Below, piece by piece: positions 35,088 to 45,747 of a stretch of DNA of 64,000 nucleotides (positions within the stretch are counted from its first letter, which is position 1; every line of letters begins with the position of its first letter). The DNA lies in assembly GCF_022129445.1 (NCBI RefSeq), contig NZ_JADQAQ010000020.1, positions 1 through 64,000 of the forward strand. The letters are read 5' to 3'. The DNA is from Photobacterium sp. Ph5. GTDB lineage: Bacteria > Pseudomonadota > Gammaproteobacteria > Enterobacterales > Vibrionaceae. Under the pieces are notes generated by a model. It had not been told where the DNA came from. It did no database searches and saw only the letters and a list, made by a program, of their open reading frames with translations. The translations under genes were made by a program, and so were the position numbers.

Positions 35088-36092
35088 CTAGGTGCGTTTC
35101 GCTACCATCTCGCGAAGTGCTTGTTTCTCACTTTCACTTAAGAAGGCGATCTCTAAGCCATTACGTTGTGCTTGTTCGATTTGCGCTTGGCTTAATCCAA
35201 CAGCAGGTGCGGCAACCTCATACTCGTAAGGTAATTCAATACCTTCAACGGCAGGATCATCAGTGTTGAGGCAGGCTAAAATCCCATGTTCGAGGAATGG
35301 TTTGATCGGATGATCTTTTATGTTAGTTACCGTGCTGGTTTGAATGTTTGAGGTAATGCATGATTCAATACCGATCTTATGCTCAGCCAAGTAATCCATC
35401 AGTTTTGGATCTTGAATCGCTTTTACACCGTGACCAATACGTACCGCGCCAAGCTCATTCATTGCTTGCCACATACTTTCAGGGCCTGCCGCTTCACCGG
35501 CATGAACCGTGACACGTAAACCCGCATCACGAACTTGTTTAAAATGAGCGTTAAATTGCGCGCCAGGTTGGCCTAATTCATCACCGGCTAAATCGATAGC
35601 GACCAATTTATCTTTGTGCGCTAATAAGCCATTAAGCTCTTGTTGGCAAGCTTCTACACCAAAGGTACGGCTCATAATACCAATCAAATTCGCTTTAATG
35701 CCAAAGTCACGACAACCGGCTTCAACCCCATCGATAACTGCTTCTACTACACCGGCGATAGGTAAGTTGTGCTTCATTGCCATGTAGTAAGGTGAGAAAC
35801 GTAGCTCGGCATAATCAATTTGTGCATGTAAGGCATCTTCAACGTTTTCATAAGCGACACGACGACAAGCTTCGAGATCGCCTAATACGGCAACGCCCCA
35901 GTCTAATTTTGATAGGAAAGCGACTAAACTTGGCTCAGCTTCTACGATTTGAACGTGTGGACGTAAGCTTTCTAGATCATGACCTGGTAGCACCATATTA
36001 AATTGCTGGCCAAGTTCTAGGATGGTTTGAGGGCGAATGTTGCCATCAAGGTGACGGTGTAGATCCGTCAAAGGAAGGTGCTTATTGATCAT
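35088..36092 (-). CDS. add: Adenosine deaminase
   Basis: Deaminates adenosine and deoxyadenosine in purine salvage. The 334-residue protein has [16 protein letters not shown] (zinc His pair), [12 protein letters not shown], the catalytic IGHGVKAI and NTDDPAVEG with the zinc-binding Asp. A candidate -10 (TATACT, at 36123-36128) and a CRP site 60 bases upstream of its start suggest cAMP-CRP control. Confidence 0.95.
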   Translation of the reverse strand: MINKHLPLTDLHRHLDGNIRPQTILELGQQFNMVLPGHDLESLRPHVQIVEAEPSLVAFLSKLDWGVAVLGDLEACRRVAYENVEDALHAQIDYAELRFSPYYMAMKHNLPIAGVVEAVIDGVEAGCRDFGIKANLIGIMSRTFGVEACQQELNGLLAHKDKLVAIDLAGDELGQPGAQFNAHFKQVRDAGLRVTVHAGEAAGPESMWQAMNELGAVRIGHGVKAIQDPKLMDYLAEHKIGIESCITSNIQTSTVTNIKDHPIKPFLEHGILACLNTDDPAVEGIELPYEYEVAAPAVGLSQAQIEQAQRNGLEIAFLSESEKQALREMVAKRT

Positions 36093-36122
36093 TATGATTA
36101 TTCCGATGAAAACTGAGCGTTA

Positions 36123-36128
36123 AGTATA
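36123..36128 (-). promoter_or_regulatory. Candidate add -10 (TATACT)
   Basis: On the minus strand, TATACT lies 31 bases before the add start codon. The -35 is weak, as expected of an activator-dependent promoter. Confidence 0.45.
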
Positions 36129-36167
36129 AGCAAAGTGTATAACGTGAACATAATGGTTGCAGCTAAA

Positions 36168-36183
36168 TGTGATCGCGTTCACC
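36168..36183. promoter_or_regulatory. CRP site upstream of add
   Basis: TGTGATCGCGTTCACC matches TGTGA-N6-TCACA at nine of ten core positions. The centre is about 60 bases upstream of the estimated add start point, typical of class I CRP activation. Confidence 0.55.
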
Positions 36184-36209
36184 TGCAACCCAATATTACG
36201 CTATAGTAT

Positions 36210-37625
36210 TCAATCGTTAATACCCAGCTCTTTGAGTTTTCGGGTTAAGGTATTTCGTCCCCAACCTAATAATCGCGCCGCTTCTTGCTTATGACCATGG
36301 CTATGTTGCAGGGCGGTTTCTAGCAAGATTCTTTCAAACTCGGGCAGTGCTTCTGCTAATAAATTTTCATTCCCTTGCTGTAATTCTTGCTTTGCCCACT
36401 GCTGTAAACCCTGCTGCCAATGCTGATTATCTTGCTGAGTTGATAAGGTATTTGGATGACTTTCGAGCAACTCTGGTGGTAGATCGCTGGGTAAGACTTC
36501 ACTGCTGCTTGCCATGACTGTAAGCCAGCGACAAATATTTTCTAGTTGGCGAACATTTCCCGGCCAATCCAGTGCTGCTAGCTGTTCGGTCGTATCTGGG
36601 TGTAGAGTTTTGACTTCCACTCCTAATTCGTTAGAAGCGCGTTGTAGGAAATGACGTGCCAGCTGAGGGATATCTTGGCGACGATCTTTTAGTGATGGTA
36701 AGTGCACTCGAATAACATTTAGACGGTGAAATAAATCTTCACGAAAATCACTACTGGCAACAAGACGCTCTAGATTTTGGTGCGTTGCGGCAATAATACG
36801 GACATCGACGTTAACGGGAGAATGTCCACCGACACGATAAAACTGCCCATCTGCCAATACACGCAGTAAACGAGTTTGAATATCTAATGGCATATCACCG
36901 ATTTCATCAAGAAACAGTGTTCCGCCGTTGGCTTGCTCAAATCGACCTTGGCGAACACTGTTGGCGCCAGTAAACGCCCCTTTTTCATGCCCGAACAGTT
37001 CCGATTCAATCAAGTCTTTGGGGATAGCGGCCATGTTCAGGGCAATAAAGGCATTTTTACTGCGTGGACTATGACGATGGAGTGCGTGCGCAACAAGCTC
37101 TTTACCCGTACCTGATTCTCCGTTAATGAGCACCGAAATAGAGGAGCGAGAAAGGCGGCCAATAGCACGGAAAACTTCCTGCATGGCAGGGGCTTCCCCG
37201 ATGATTTCAGGCACCGACTTTACCTCTGCTTCTGGTTGTTGTTGGCGCTTTTGCTCTTGGCTATGGCTAACGGCGCGTTCAACCAAACTCACGGCCTCAT
37301 CAATATCAAATGGTTTAGGGAGATATTCAAATGCGCCACGTTGATAAGCATTGACCGCCGCATCTAAATCAGAATGTGCCGTCATAATAATCACAGGTAA
37401 TAACGGATAATCTTGTTGCAGCAGCTTCAACAAAGCTAAACCATCTGTACCTGGCATTTTAATGTCAGAAACTAAAACATCAGGCACGTTACGCTCAAGG
37501 GCTTCTAATACACTATCGGCATTAGCAAAGGTTTCACACTTCATGCCTGCAGTGATCAGTGTTTTTTCCATTACCCAGCGAATAGAACTGTCGTCATCGA
37601 CAACCCAAATTAACCCTTTGCTCAT
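36210..37625 (-). CDS. glnG: Nitrogen response regulator NtrC (GlnG)
   Basis: The sigma-54 activator for nitrogen limitation. The receiver domain is [20 protein letters not shown] with the phosphoacceptor Asp54 ([12 protein letters not shown]). The AAA+ domain has [11 protein letters not shown] (Walker A), [13 protein letters not shown] (GAFTGA loop contacts sigma-54) and [12 protein letters not shown] (Walker B). The C-terminal Fis-type HTH is [20 protein letters not shown]. The 471-residue length is normal. It follows glnL by 20 bases and is the last gene of the nitrogen block. Confidence 0.97.
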   Translation of the reverse strand: MSKGLIWVVDDDSSIRWVMEKTLITAGMKCETFANADSVLEALERNVPDVLVSDIKMPGTDGLALLKLLQQDYPLLPVIIMTAHSDLDAAVNAYQRGAFEYLPKPFDIDEAVSLVERAVSHSQEQKRQQQPEAEVKSVPEIIGEAPAMQEVFRAIGRLSRSSISVLINGESGTGKELVAHALHRHSPRSKNAFIALNMAAIPKDLIESELFGHEKGAFTGANSVRQGRFEQANGGTLFLDEIGDMPLDIQTRLLRVLADGQFYRVGGHSPVNVDVRIIAATHQNLERLVASSDFREDLFHRLNVIRVHLPSLKDRRQDIPQLARHFLQRASNELGVEVKTLHPDTTEQLAALDWPGNVRQLENICRWLTVMASSSEVLPSDLPPELLESHPNTLSTQQDNQHWQQGLQQWAKQELQQGNENLLAEALPEFERILLETALQHSHGHKQEAARLLGWGRNTLTRKLKELGIND

Positions 37626-37645
37626 ACGTGACCCTCCTATAGTTA

Positions 37646-38704
37646 TTATTGTATTGGTAAATAGATCGTGAAGTTGGTGTATCCAGGCCAGCTAATGACC
37701 TCAATTTTGCCTTGATGTTGGTCTATTAAGTTTTGTGAAATTGATAACCCTAGCCCCGTACCGTCAGCATTACCCGTTACCATTGGATAGAACAAAGTAT
37801 CTTGAATTGCCGTAGGGATCCCGGGGCCATTATCAATAATTTCAATTTTCGCGGCGATGCGGGCATATTTTCCTTGGATCAATGCTTGGTGGGTGGTACG
37901 GGTTTTGAGTTTAATGACTCCACCACCTTGTGCTTTGAGGACGTGGGCTGCGTTGCTGACAATATTAAGTAAGGCTTGCTCGAGTTGTTCGGCATCCATT
38001 TCAATTTCGGGCAAGCTTGGATCATAGTCGCGCTCAATCACAATCTTGCTATCATTTTCAATGCTCACCAGCTGACGTACTTTTTCTAATACGAGATGAA
38101 TATTATCGGTCTTTTTTATGCCAGGGCGCTGTGGCCCTAATAGCCGATCAACCAAATTACGTAACCTATCGGCTTGTTCGATGATCATTTGGGTATATTC
38201 GACATAGCTAGGATCGGGTAACGCTTTTTCAAGTAGCTGTGCTGCGCCCCGTAAGCCGCCGAGAGGGTTTTTTATCTCATGCGCTAACCCTCGTACCAAT
38301 TCTTTTGCCGCTTGCTGCTGAGCTAATTGGGAGAGCTCTTGGCTGATACGACGTTGTTGATCGATAGGTTTCAGCTCAAGCATAATGAAAAGATTTTTTT
38401 GCCATGAGATAGGACTGGCATTCAAGCTGAGGAGGTGGCGCTGCCCATCAATCACAAAAGCAACATCGCTATCTGCTAGTCCTTGACCACTTTGGAGTGT
38501 GGCTGCGATTAAATCGAGATCAAGAGAAGAGTGTTGCAATAACTCAGGTAACGTAATACCCAGTAGACGGCGCTTACTGGACGATAACAATTGTTCTGCG
38601 GCGGGATTGACATAACGAATTGTTAAGTGCTCATCCAATAAAACGATTGCAGTCACAAGATTATCAATAATTATAGGGGTAAAAGCGGTAGTCACAATCA
38701 GCAT
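37646..38704 (-). CDS. glnL: Nitrogen sensor kinase NtrB (GlnL)
   Basis: A soluble histidine kinase, partner of GlnG, controlled by PII. It has an N-terminal PAS domain (AIVLLDEHLTIRYVNPAAEQLL). The H-box VRGLAHEIKNPLGG has His142. The ATPase domain has NIVSNAAHVL (N-box), IDNGPGIP, and GTGLGLSISQNL (G2). The length of 352 residues is normal. No membrane segment, consistent with a cytosolic kinase. Together with glnG it controls glnA upstream. Confidence 0.96.
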   Translation of the reverse strand: MLIVTTAFTPIIIDNLVTAIVLLDEHLTIRYVNPAAEQLLSSSKRRLLGITLPELLQHSSLDLDLIAATLQSGQGLADSDVAFVIDGQRHLLSLNASPISWQKNLFIMLELKPIDQQRRISQELSQLAQQQAAKELVRGLAHEIKNPLGGLRGAAQLLEKALPDPSYVEYTQMIIEQADRLRNLVDRLLGPQRPGIKKTDNIHLVLEKVRQLVSIENDSKIVIERDYDPSLPEIEMDAEQLEQALLNIVSNAAHVLKAQGGGVIKLKTRTTHQALIQGKYARIAAKIEIIDNGPGIPTAIQDTLFYPMVTGNADGTGLGLSISQNLIDQHQGKIEVISWPGYTNFTIYLPIQ

Positions 38705-38826
38705 CCTTGTTGATTACCTAAACCATCAATCGGCTTATTTAGGTCAAATGCACCAAGTTGGTGCGTTTGAGTGTAACCTGTTTAATGCTGATCGGGCACC
38801 ACTTATTATTAAAAGTGTAGGACGGG

Positions 38827-39405
38827 CTAGCGGGGAACGGGTGTTGTTTTCTTCGCGACTGTCGATGCCCGATGCAGGTAAACAGTAATACTTTCAGATG
38901 ATGCAATAACCTTGCCGCCTTTAATTAATTGAATTTGTAGCTGGTGGCTGCCGCGATCAATATTGTTTAGTTGCCATGTTAAATCTGTTTGAGGTTCACC
39001 TTTTACCACACCATCTAAGACCAATTGCGCCTGGGTTTGACTATTTAGCTTCGTGTTGGTGACGGCATGAACCTTAATAATACCTTCATTGTTTCTGATG
39101 GTTTGTTCATGCATCGGAGAGACTAAGCTGACGGTTTTAATAGGTTGTGCTTTTTGCTCAGTGACTGTGATCTCTGTGGTCTGAGCTTCAATGGTTTCAG
39201 CGGTTTGTTCAATATTACCGCTGACTTCAGTCACGCTTAAATCATATGTTTTCGCATCAGGTACTTGTGGTTGATCTGTGAAATGAACCACGCCATTTTC
39301 ATCAGTCCATGAGTAGATAGTGGAAGCATGCGTCGATATTGATGTGATCCACATGATAGCCACAATGGTTGAGGGTATTACATTCATAAAACGAGAGAGT
39401 TTCAT
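38827..39405 (-). CDS. DUF4124 domain protein between glnA and glnL
   Basis: A 192-residue exported protein. The signal peptide ends near STHA (residues 25-28). It is followed by the DUF4124 signature TIYSWTDENGVVHFTDQPQ. The rest, up to the basic C-terminus, resembles an Ig-like or FixG-like fold (SPMHEQTIRNNEGIIKVHA, LVLDGVV, WQLNNIDRGSHQLQIQLI). It lies between glnA and glnL, where E. coli has only a promoter and terminator. The function is unknown; an envelope role is plausible from the signal peptide. Confidence 0.82.
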   Translation of the reverse strand: MKLSRFMNVIPSTIVAIMWITSISTHASTIYSWTDENGVVHFTDQPQVPDAKTYDLSVTEVSGNIEQTAETIEAQTTEITVTEQKAQPIKTVSLVSPMHEQTIRNNEGIIKVHAVTNTKLNSQTQAQLVLDGVVKGEPQTDLTWQLNNIDRGSHQLQIQLIKGGKVIASSESITVYLHRASTVAKKTTPVPR

Positions 39406-39486
39406 CCATTAACTCCAAGTTTGATAGCACAGGACGGGGGATAGAAGAGGCTTCATTGTCGTTGCTTTGTGACTAACAACAAGATC

Positions 39487-39512
39487 AAAAAGGCCTGCTT
39501 GTGAAGCAGGCC
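39487..39512 (-). terminator. Terminator of glnA
   Basis: On the minus strand AGGCCTGCTT, loop, AAGCAGGCCT and five T. It limits read-through from glnA into the DUF4124 and glnL genes, which may depend on partial termination. Confidence 0.88.
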
Positions 39513-39545
39513 TAAATATTCAATGTTTAGTAATTAACAAATTAC

Positions 39546-40955
39546 TTAAACTGAGTAGTAAAGTTCAAACTCTAATGGGTGAGTTGTCATGTTTACTTTC
39601 TCAACATCTTGAGATTTCAATGCGATGTAAGAATCGATGAAGTCATCAGAGAATACGCCGCCAGAAGTTAAGAACTCACGGTCGTCGCTTAGTGCTTGTA
39701 GTGCGCCTTGTAGCGATTCTGCAACTGTTGGGATTTCAGCTGCTTCTTCTGCTGGTAGGTCGTACAAGTCTTTATCCATAGCTTCGCCTGGGTGGATCTT
39801 GTTCTGGATACCGTCAAGGCCAGCCATTAGCATTGCAGCAAATGCAAGGTATGGGTTAGCCGCTGGATCACCGAAACGTACTTCGATACGACGTGCTTTC
39901 GGGCTTGGTACTACAGGAATACGGATAGACGCTGAACGGTTACGTGCAGAGTAAGCTAGCATTACTGGAGCTTCAAAGCCTGGAACTAGACGCTTGTATG
40001 AGTTCGTTGCAGGGTTAGCAAAGGCGTTGATTGCACGTGCGTGCTTGATGATACCACCGATGTAGTAAAGAGCCATTTCAGAAAGGCCGCCGTACTTATC
40101 ACCAGAGAATAGGTTTACACCGTCTTTCGCTAGTGATTGGTGAACGTGCATACCAGAACCGTTATCACCGACTAGTGGCTTAGGCATAAAGGTTGCAGTT
40201 TTACCAAATGCGTGTGCAACGTTATGAACTACATATTTGTAGATTTGAATTTCATCCGCTTTTGTTGTTAGCGTGTTGAAACGTGTTGCGATTTCGTTCT
40301 GACCAGCTGTTGCTACTTCGTGGTGGTGAGCTTCAACAACTAGACCCATTTCTTCCATGATTAAACACATAGCCGAACGGATGTCTTGTGATGAATCAAC
40401 AGGTGCTACTGGGAAGTAACCGCCTTTAACACCTGGACGGTGACCTTTATTACCGCCTTCGAAATCAGAACCTGTATTCCATGCAGCTTCTACATCGTCA
40501 ATTTTGAAGAAAGAGCCTGACATGTCAGTGTTAAACTTAACATCGTCAAATAGGAAGAATTCTGGCTCAGGACCGATAAGAACAGTGTCTGCGATACCTG
40601 TTGAACGCATGAACTCTTCTGCACGCTTAGCGATAGAGCGAGGGTCACGGTCGTAACCTTGCATTGTTGCTGGCTCTAAAATATCACAACGGATATTTAG
40701 CGTAGCGTCTTCAGTGAATGGGTCTAGTACCGCGCTTGACGCGTCAGGCATCATTACCATGTCTGATTCGTTGATACCCTTCCAACCTGCAACTGAAGAG
40801 CCATCAAACATTTTACCTTCTTCGAAGAAATCAGCATCAATTTGATGAGATGGGATCGAGATATGCTGTTCTTTACCTTTAGTATCGGTAAAACGTAGGT
40901 CAATAAACTTAACTTCATTTTCCTGGATCAGCGCTAGTACGTTTTCTACTGACAT
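39546..40955 (-). CDS. glnA: Glutamine synthetase, type I
   Basis: GlnA makes glutamine from glutamate, ammonia and ATP. The 469-residue subunit has [74 protein letters not shown] and NRSASIRIP. Tyr398 in DLYDLPAEE is the adenylylation site, so the enzyme is of the adenylylatable beta type. The start follows a GGAGG-type site (ACCGGAGGTTACTCAAG). A sigma-54 promoter and NtrC sites lie upstream. Confidence 0.98.
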   Translation of the reverse strand: MSVENVLALIQENEVKFIDLRFTDTKGKEQHISIPSHQIDADFFEEGKMFDGSSVAGWKGINESDMVMMPDASSAVLDPFTEDATLNIRCDILEPATMQGYDRDPRSIAKRAEEFMRSTGIADTVLIGPEPEFFLFDDVKFNTDMSGSFFKIDDVEAAWNTGSDFEGGNKGHRPGVKGGYFPVAPVDSSQDIRSAMCLIMEEMGLVVEAHHHEVATAGQNEIATRFNTLTTKADEIQIYKYVVHNVAHAFGKTATFMPKPLVGDNGSGMHVHQSLAKDGVNLFSGDKYGGLSEMALYYIGGIIKHARAINAFANPATNSYKRLVPGFEAPVMLAYSARNRSASIRIPVVPSPKARRIEVRFGDPAANPYLAFAAMLMAGLDGIQNKIHPGEAMDKDLYDLPAEEAAEIPTVAESLQGALQALSDDREFLTSGGVFSDDFIDSYIALKSQDVEKVNMTTHPLEFELYYSV

Positions 40956-41043
40956 CTTGAGTAACCTCCGGTGTTATATAAGGGCATGGCCGCAAATTTA
41001 TTGTTGCTCATTTATGAGAATAAGCAGAGCTGAATACTCTTTA

Positions 41044-41059
41044 GCGAAAACCATGCCAA
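41044..41059 (-). promoter_or_regulatory. Sigma-54 promoter of glnA (-24/-12)
   Basis: On the minus strand TTGGCATGGTTTTCGC, which fits the -24 GG / -12 GC pattern and closely resembles E. coli glnAp2 (TTGGCACAGATTTCGC). It lies about 90-105 bases before the glnA ATG. Confidence 0.8.
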
Positions 41060-41119
41060 TTTTTAAAAGCTTTAAGAATGCGGTTTCTACGCATTGCTAA
41101 AGCTTAATTAATCCATTTT

Positions 41120-41157
41120 TGCACTATCTTGATGCGTCTTTGCACTTATTTGGTGCA
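41120..41157 (-). promoter_or_regulatory. NtrC enhancer sites of glnA
   Basis: On the minus strand TGCACCAAATAAGTGCA (41141-41157) matches the NtrC consensus TGCACC-N5-GGTGCA closely. A weaker second copy, GCATCAAGATAGTGCA, lies at 41120-41135. The distance (about 90-125 bases before the expected start) is normal for NtrC. Confidence 0.75.
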
Positions 41158-41414
41158 AGGTCGTGTCATTAACAATAATAGAACATGCTTACTATCGCGA
41201 TGTTAAAAATTATTGTCAATTCATAATATCCGTAAAAAAGTGTTTTTTTATTGTTAAATGAGAGCTGAGTATCTTTAATGATGTTTTTTATCCGTAGGAC
41301 TGAGAAAGCAAGGTTAAGTGGGTATTTATGGCCTGAATAGAAGGGTTAAAAAAAATAAAATTAGCCAAAAAAGCGAGTAAAAATGCGGCTCTAGAGCATG
41401 GTCAGAAAAAAGCT

Positions 41415-41430
41415 GGTGATATAAATCACA
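41415..41430. promoter_or_regulatory. CRP-like site in the glnA/typA gap
   Basis: GGTGATATAAATCACA matches TGTGA-N6-TCACA at nine of ten core positions. It lies about 105-120 bases before the typA start. Which of the two divergent genes it serves is not clear. Confidence 0.45.
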
Positions 41431-41533
41431 TATTTCGTGGGTTTTGGCGTAAAATCTGTTAAATTATGAGCCGTTTTTTTAATCAAGTAGCCTCTAGTGA
41501 AGATGCTGCATGTTCTGAGTGAATGTGAAACTA

Positions 41534-43360
41534 ATGTCTAATCAATCGATCGATAAATTAAGAAATATCGCAATTATTGCTCACGTTGACCACGGTAAAA
41601 CTACCCTGGTTGATAAACTTCTACAGCAGTCTGGCACGTTAGAGGGTCGCGGCGAAGCCGAAGAACGTGTGATGGATTCTAACGATATCGAGAAAGAGCG
41701 TGGCATTACCATTCTTGCTAAGAACACAGCAATCAACTGGAATGACTATCGCATCAACATCGTAGATACCCCAGGACACGCCGATTTCGGTGGTGAAGTA
41801 GAGCGTATCATGTCTATGGTTGACTCTGTATTGCTTATCGTTGACGCAGTTGACGGCCCTATGCCTCAAACTCGTTTCGTAACGCAAAAAGCGTTTGCAT
41901 ACGGCCTTAAACCAATCGTTGTAATCAACAAGATTGACCGTCCAGGTGCACGTCCTGAGTGGGTTATGGATCAAGTATTTGACCTATTCGACAACCTTGG
42001 TGCAACTGACGAACAGCTAGACTTCCAAGTAGTTTACGCATCAGCATTGAACGGCTGGGCGACACTTGAAGAAGGCGAAACTGGCGAGAACATGGAACCA
42101 TTGTTCCAATCTATCGTTGATAACGTTGCAGCGCCATCTGTTGATGTTGATGGTCCACTACAGATGCAAATCTCTCAGCTAGATTACAGCTCTTACGTTG
42201 GTGTTATCGGTGTTGCGCGTATTACTCGTGGTACAGTGAAAGCTAACCAACAAGTAACTATCGTAGGTGCTGATGGTTCTAAGCGTAACGGTAAAGTAGG
42301 TACAGTTCTAGGTTACCTAGGTCTTGAGCGTCATGAAGTTGAAGAAGCGAAAGCGGGCGACATCATTGCTATCACAGGTCTTGGTGAGCTGAAGATTTCT
42401 GACACTATTTGTGATCAAAACTGTGTTGAAGCACTAACGCCGCTTTCTGTTGATGAACCAACAGTTACTATGACTTTCCAAGTAAACAACTCTCCGTTTG
42501 CTGGTAAAGAAGGTAAGTTCGTTACTTCACGTAACATCCTAGAGCGTCTTCAAAAAGAACTAGTACACAACGTTGCACTACGTGTTGAAGAAACAGCTGA
42601 CCCAGATAAATTCCGTGTATCAGGTCGTGGTGAACTTCACCTATCTATCCTGATCGAAAACATGCGTCGTGAAGGTTACGAGCTAGCAGTATCACGTCCA
42701 GAAGTTATCATTAAAGAAGAAGACGGCCAGCTAATGGAACCGTTTGAAACTGTGACTATCGACGTGGTGGAAGAGCACCAGGGCGGTATCATGGAGAACA
42801 TCGGTCTTCGTAAAGGTGAGCTAACTGATATGGCACCAGATGGTAAGGGCCGTGTTCGCATGGACTTCATGATGCCTTCTCGTGGTCTTATCGGTTTCCA
42901 AACTGAGTTCATGACACTGACTTCAGGTTCAGGTCTTCTTTACCATACGTTTGATCACTACGGTCCTCACAAGGGCGGTACTATCGGTCAACGTAACAAC
43001 GGTGTATTGATTTCTAACGCAACAGGTAAAGCACTGACTTACGCACTGTTTAACCTACAAGAGCGTGGTCGTCTATTTACTGAGCACGCAGACGAAGTTT
43101 ATGAAGGTCAGATCATCGGTATTCATAACCGTTCTAACGACCTAACAGTTAACTGTCTGAAAGGTAAGCAGCTTACAAACGTTCGTGCTTCTGGTACTGA
43201 CGAAGCGCAAACTCTTTCTCCTGCTATCAAGTACACACTTGAGCAAGCACTAGAATTCATCGATAACGATGAGCTAGTAGAAGTTACACCTGAAAGCATC
43301 CGTATTCGTAAGAAACTTCTTACTGAAAACGATCGTAAGCGTGCAGGTCGTACAAAATAA
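41534..43360 (+). CDS. typA: Ribosome-associated GTPase TypA (BipA)
   Basis: A translational GTPase of the EF-G family acting in 50S assembly and stress or cold response. The 608-residue protein has G1 [10 protein letters not shown]2 [11 protein letters not shown]3 [15 protein letters not shown]4 [13 protein letters not shown], domain II and V, and the BipA C-terminal domain (DRKRAGRTK end). I start at the ATG at 41534 ([11 protein letters not shown]) rather than the GTG five codons upstream. Its gene is divergent from glnA. Confidence 0.95.
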   Translation: MSNQSIDKLRNIAIIAHVDHGKTTLVDKLLQQSGTLEGRGEAEERVMDSNDIEKERGITILAKNTAINWNDYRINIVDTPGHADFGGEVERIMSMVDSVLLIVDAVDGPMPQTRFVTQKAFAYGLKPIVVINKIDRPGARPEWVMDQVFDLFDNLGATDEQLDFQVVYASALNGWATLEEGETGENMEPLFQSIVDNVAAPSVDVDGPLQMQISQLDYSSYVGVIGVARITRGTVKANQQVTIVGADGSKRNGKVGTVLGYLGLERHEVEEAKAGDIIAITGLGELKISDTICDQNCVEALTPLSVDEPTVTMTFQVNNSPFAGKEGKFVTSRNILERLQKELVHNVALRVEETADPDKFRVSGRGELHLSILIENMRREGYELAVSRPEVIIKEEDGQLMEPFETVTIDVVEEHQGGIMENIGLRKGELTDMAPDGKGRVRMDFMMPSRGLIGFQTEFMTLTSGSGLLYHTFDHYGPHKGGTIGQRNNGVLISNATGKALTYALFNLQERGRLFTEHADEVYEGQIIGIHNRSNDLTVNCLKGKQLTNVRASGTDEAQTLSPAIKYTLEQALEFIDNDELVEVTPESIRIRKKLLTENDRKRAGRTK

Positions 43361-43531
43361 TTACTGATTAATTTCATTAGTTATTAAACAATCCCTCGGT
43401 TGGTAACAATCGGGGGATTGTTGTATTTGGGGATGGAAAAACTTCGATTGTTGAAGATAAGTGGAGTAGTGCTTGGGGGAGTGTGAAAAGAAATAGTGAG
43501 CCAACTGGCGCTGACTCACTTTGTGAATCGC

Positions 43532-44170
43532 TTATTTCTTTAGATGACCAATAAAGCGGTTAGATTCCGCAATGGCGCTGTTCATATCGCGGATCGCTTG
43601 TTGGATTTCTCGCTGCAGTGAATTGAACTCACCTTGTAGTGAGCCAATGGCGGCAGCATTCAGATTATGCTTTAGATATAACGTGTTATCACGCAAAGTA
43701 TCTAACACAGGCTCCATTTTTTGCTCTGCGCGTTTCATCGCAGATAGCATTTTTTGATACTGTACTTTGGTTGCGCGTAGCTTGTTTGCACTATCACGTT
43801 TCAGTGTTGCACTCTTATAAAGCGCAAGCTCGTCATTCCATTCATCAAATAACGCATCTGCTACATCTTCAATCGCCGCGATACGATCTTTTACTTTATT
43901 TACTGCTGCTTCACTGTCTTTGTATTGATCATTAACGTCATTGTATGCGGCTTCTAACTCACCGCCATTGAAGTTATTTAATGCTTTTAGCCCTTCAAGT
44001 GCGCTGGTAAATTGTTGCTGTGCATTTTTTTGTGCCGCGTTGGCGTCTTCTACCCGATCAACCATGATGTCACGTTTATGGACGCCGACTTGCTCCATCG
44101 CTGAGTAATAGGCTGATTGACAGCCTGAAAGTAAGCTAACGCTAAGTAAAATAGCAAGAAAATAAGGCAT
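43532..44170 (-). CDS. DUF2959 family lipoprotein
   Basis: A 212-residue lipoprotein: signal MPYFLAILLSVSLLSGC with the lipobox Cys at 17. A long helical, coiled-coil-like domain follows (AQKNAQQQFTSALEGLKAL, AAYNDVNDQYKDSEAAVNKV, REIQQAIRDMNSAIAESNRF), the DUF2959 pattern. The function is unknown. The residue after the Cys is Gln, which favours outer-membrane sorting. It is alone and convergent with typA. Confidence 0.88.
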   Translation of the reverse strand: MPYFLAILLSVSLLSGCQSAYYSAMEQVGVHKRDIMVDRVEDANAAQKNAQQQFTSALEGLKALNNFNGGELEAAYNDVNDQYKDSEAAVNKVKDRIAAIEDVADALFDEWNDELALYKSATLKRDSANKLRATKVQYQKMLSAMKRAEQKMEPVLDTLRDNTLYLKHNLNAAAIGSLQGEFNSLQREIQQAIRDMNSAIAESNRFIGHLKK

Positions 44171-44346
44171 GTTATGCTCCTAGTAAGACATGCTGCGCTG
44201 AAATAAATCAATCTTAACGTTTGTTTTAACAAGAGAGAATTGATTGATAAGACGCAAATAAAGAGTTGAGAGAAGACAAAAAAGAATGCCTTTTCACAAC
44301 AGGTATAAGATTAATAGAACAAAGTTATAAGGCTGACAACAAACCA

Positions 44347-45255
44347 ATGGCGAAGTTGCAATTAGGTCCCAAAATCCATCTGATGATGGATTATTTTTCT
44401 TATTTAATCCAGCGAGTGAATCATGATCGTTTAACGGTTACCGCAGGCTCAATGGCTTATGTCACTTTATTATCATTGGTGCCGCTCATTACTGTTGTTA
44501 TTTCGGCGTTGTCAGCTGTACCGGTATTTGCAGGACTTGGCGAACAATTACAAAACTTTGTGATTGAGAATTTCGTACCTGCAGCTGGCGCGGTCGTTAA
44601 AACTTATTTAAATGAGTTTGTTTCTAATGCTGGCAAAATGACGGCTGTCGGTATTGCGGCGCTGTTTGTGGTTGCCATGATGTTGATTTCATCAATAGAT
44701 ACCTCGTTAAATTATATCTGGCGAATTAAAAAGAAACGTCGTTGGGTTATTTCTTTTTCGATCTATTGGATGATTCTAACCTTAGGGCCGATTCTATTAG
44801 GTTCTAGTATCGCTATAAGCTCTTACCTTGGTTCACTAGCATTACTTGAACACCAAGCATTACACGGCCTTTTACAGCAGTCTTTACGCTGGTTTCCTTC
44901 TCTTATGTCGAGTTTGGCATTTTTATTGCTCTACTTATTAGTGCCGAATTGTAAAGTGACATTCCGTCATGCATTGATTGGTGGTTTAAGTGCCAGTATT
45001 TTATTCGAGCTAAGTAAGAAAGGTTTTGCGATTTACCTCGCGCATTTTCATTCTTATCAGATGATTTACGGTGCTTTAGCGGCTATCCCTATCTTATTTG
45101 TTTGGATTTATTTATGTTGGTGCATTGTTTTACTGGGTGCAGAGATCACTGCCAGCTTAGGTGAGCGTGGTTTTTGGGAACCATCGAATCAGTTATCATT
45201 GACTGAGCAAAAATCCGATGACACGTCGCATAACCTTAAAGAGGAAGAAAAATGA
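44347..45255 (+). CDS. yihY: YihY/UPF0761 (BrkB-type) inner-membrane protein
   Basis: A 302-residue membrane protein with six or so helices. Conserved elements are [88 protein letters not shown] (spanning the last conserved stretch) and [11 protein letters not shown]. Formerly mis-called RNase BN; the function is unknown. I start at ATG 44347 because the conserved N-terminus begins there; the frame is open further upstream. Its stop overlaps the dtd start (ATGA). Confidence 0.88.
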   Translation: MAKLQLGPKIHLMMDYFSYLIQRVNHDRLTVTAGSMAYVTLLSLVPLITVVISALSAVPVFAGLGEQLQNFVIENFVPAAGAVVKTYLNEFVSNAGKMTAVGIAALFVVAMMLISSIDTSLNYIWRIKKKRRWVISFSIYWMILTLGPILLGSSIAISSYLGSLALLEHQALHGLLQQSLRWFPSLMSSLAFLLLYLLVPNCKVTFRHALIGGLSASILFELSKKGFAIYLAHFHSYQMIYGALAAIPILFVWIYLCWCIVLLGAEITASLGERGFWEPSNQLSLTEQKSDDTSHNLKEEEK

Positions 45256-45689
45256 TTGCACTGATCCAACGAGTTACAGAGGCTAGCGTGACGGTTGATG
45301 GACAAATCACCGGCGCAATAGGCAAAGGATTGTTAGTACTGTTAGGCGTTGAAAAAGGTGATGATGAAGTAAAAGCGCAAAAACTGCGTGATAAAGTGCT
45401 AGGTTACCGTGTCTTTAGTGATGACGACGGAAAAATGAATTTAAACGTACAGCAGGCGGGCGGCAGTGTATTGGTTGTATCACAATTTACATTAGCGGCA
45501 GATACCAAAAAAGGTATGCGTCCAGGTTTCTCGAGTGGGGCTGCACCTGTTGATGCTGAACGTCTTTATGAATATTTTGTCGAACAATGTAAGGTGAACG
45601 ATATTCAAACTGAAACCGGCATCTTTGCTGCCGATATGCAAGTGGCACTAAATAATGATGGTCCAGTCACGTTCTGGCTACAAGTCTAG
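45252..45689 (+). CDS. dtd: D-aminoacyl-tRNA deacylase
   Basis: Dtd hydrolyses D-aminoacyl-tRNA and glycyl-tRNA(Ala), a proofreading step. The 145-residue protein starts [18 protein letters not shown] and has the active-site [20 protein letters not shown]. The C-terminal cross-subunit [12 protein letters not shown] holds the Gly-cisPro pair. Overlaps yihY by four bases. Confidence 0.96.
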   Translation: MIALIQRVTEASVTVDGQITGAIGKGLLVLLGVEKGDDEVKAQKLRDKVLGYRVFSDDDGKMNLNVQQAGGSVLVVSQFTLAADTKKGMRPGFSSGAAPVDAERLYEYFVEQCKVNDIQTETGIFAADMQVALNNDGPVTFWLQV

Positions 45690-45747
45690 AAAAGTACTTT
45701 ACCATTAGGGATACACCATAAACCGAGAATGGAAAGAGAGGGAATTC

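Noticed and set aside
43385-43425. Terminator after typA (CAATCCC ... GGGATTG)
   Set aside because: The stem is interrupted, and no T-run follows. Not listed as a feature.
44266-44346. Longer N-terminus of yihY upstream of 44347
   Set aside because: The conserved family start and an ATG lie at 44347; the upstream residues (Lys/Glu-rich) match nothing in YihY and lack a good SD.
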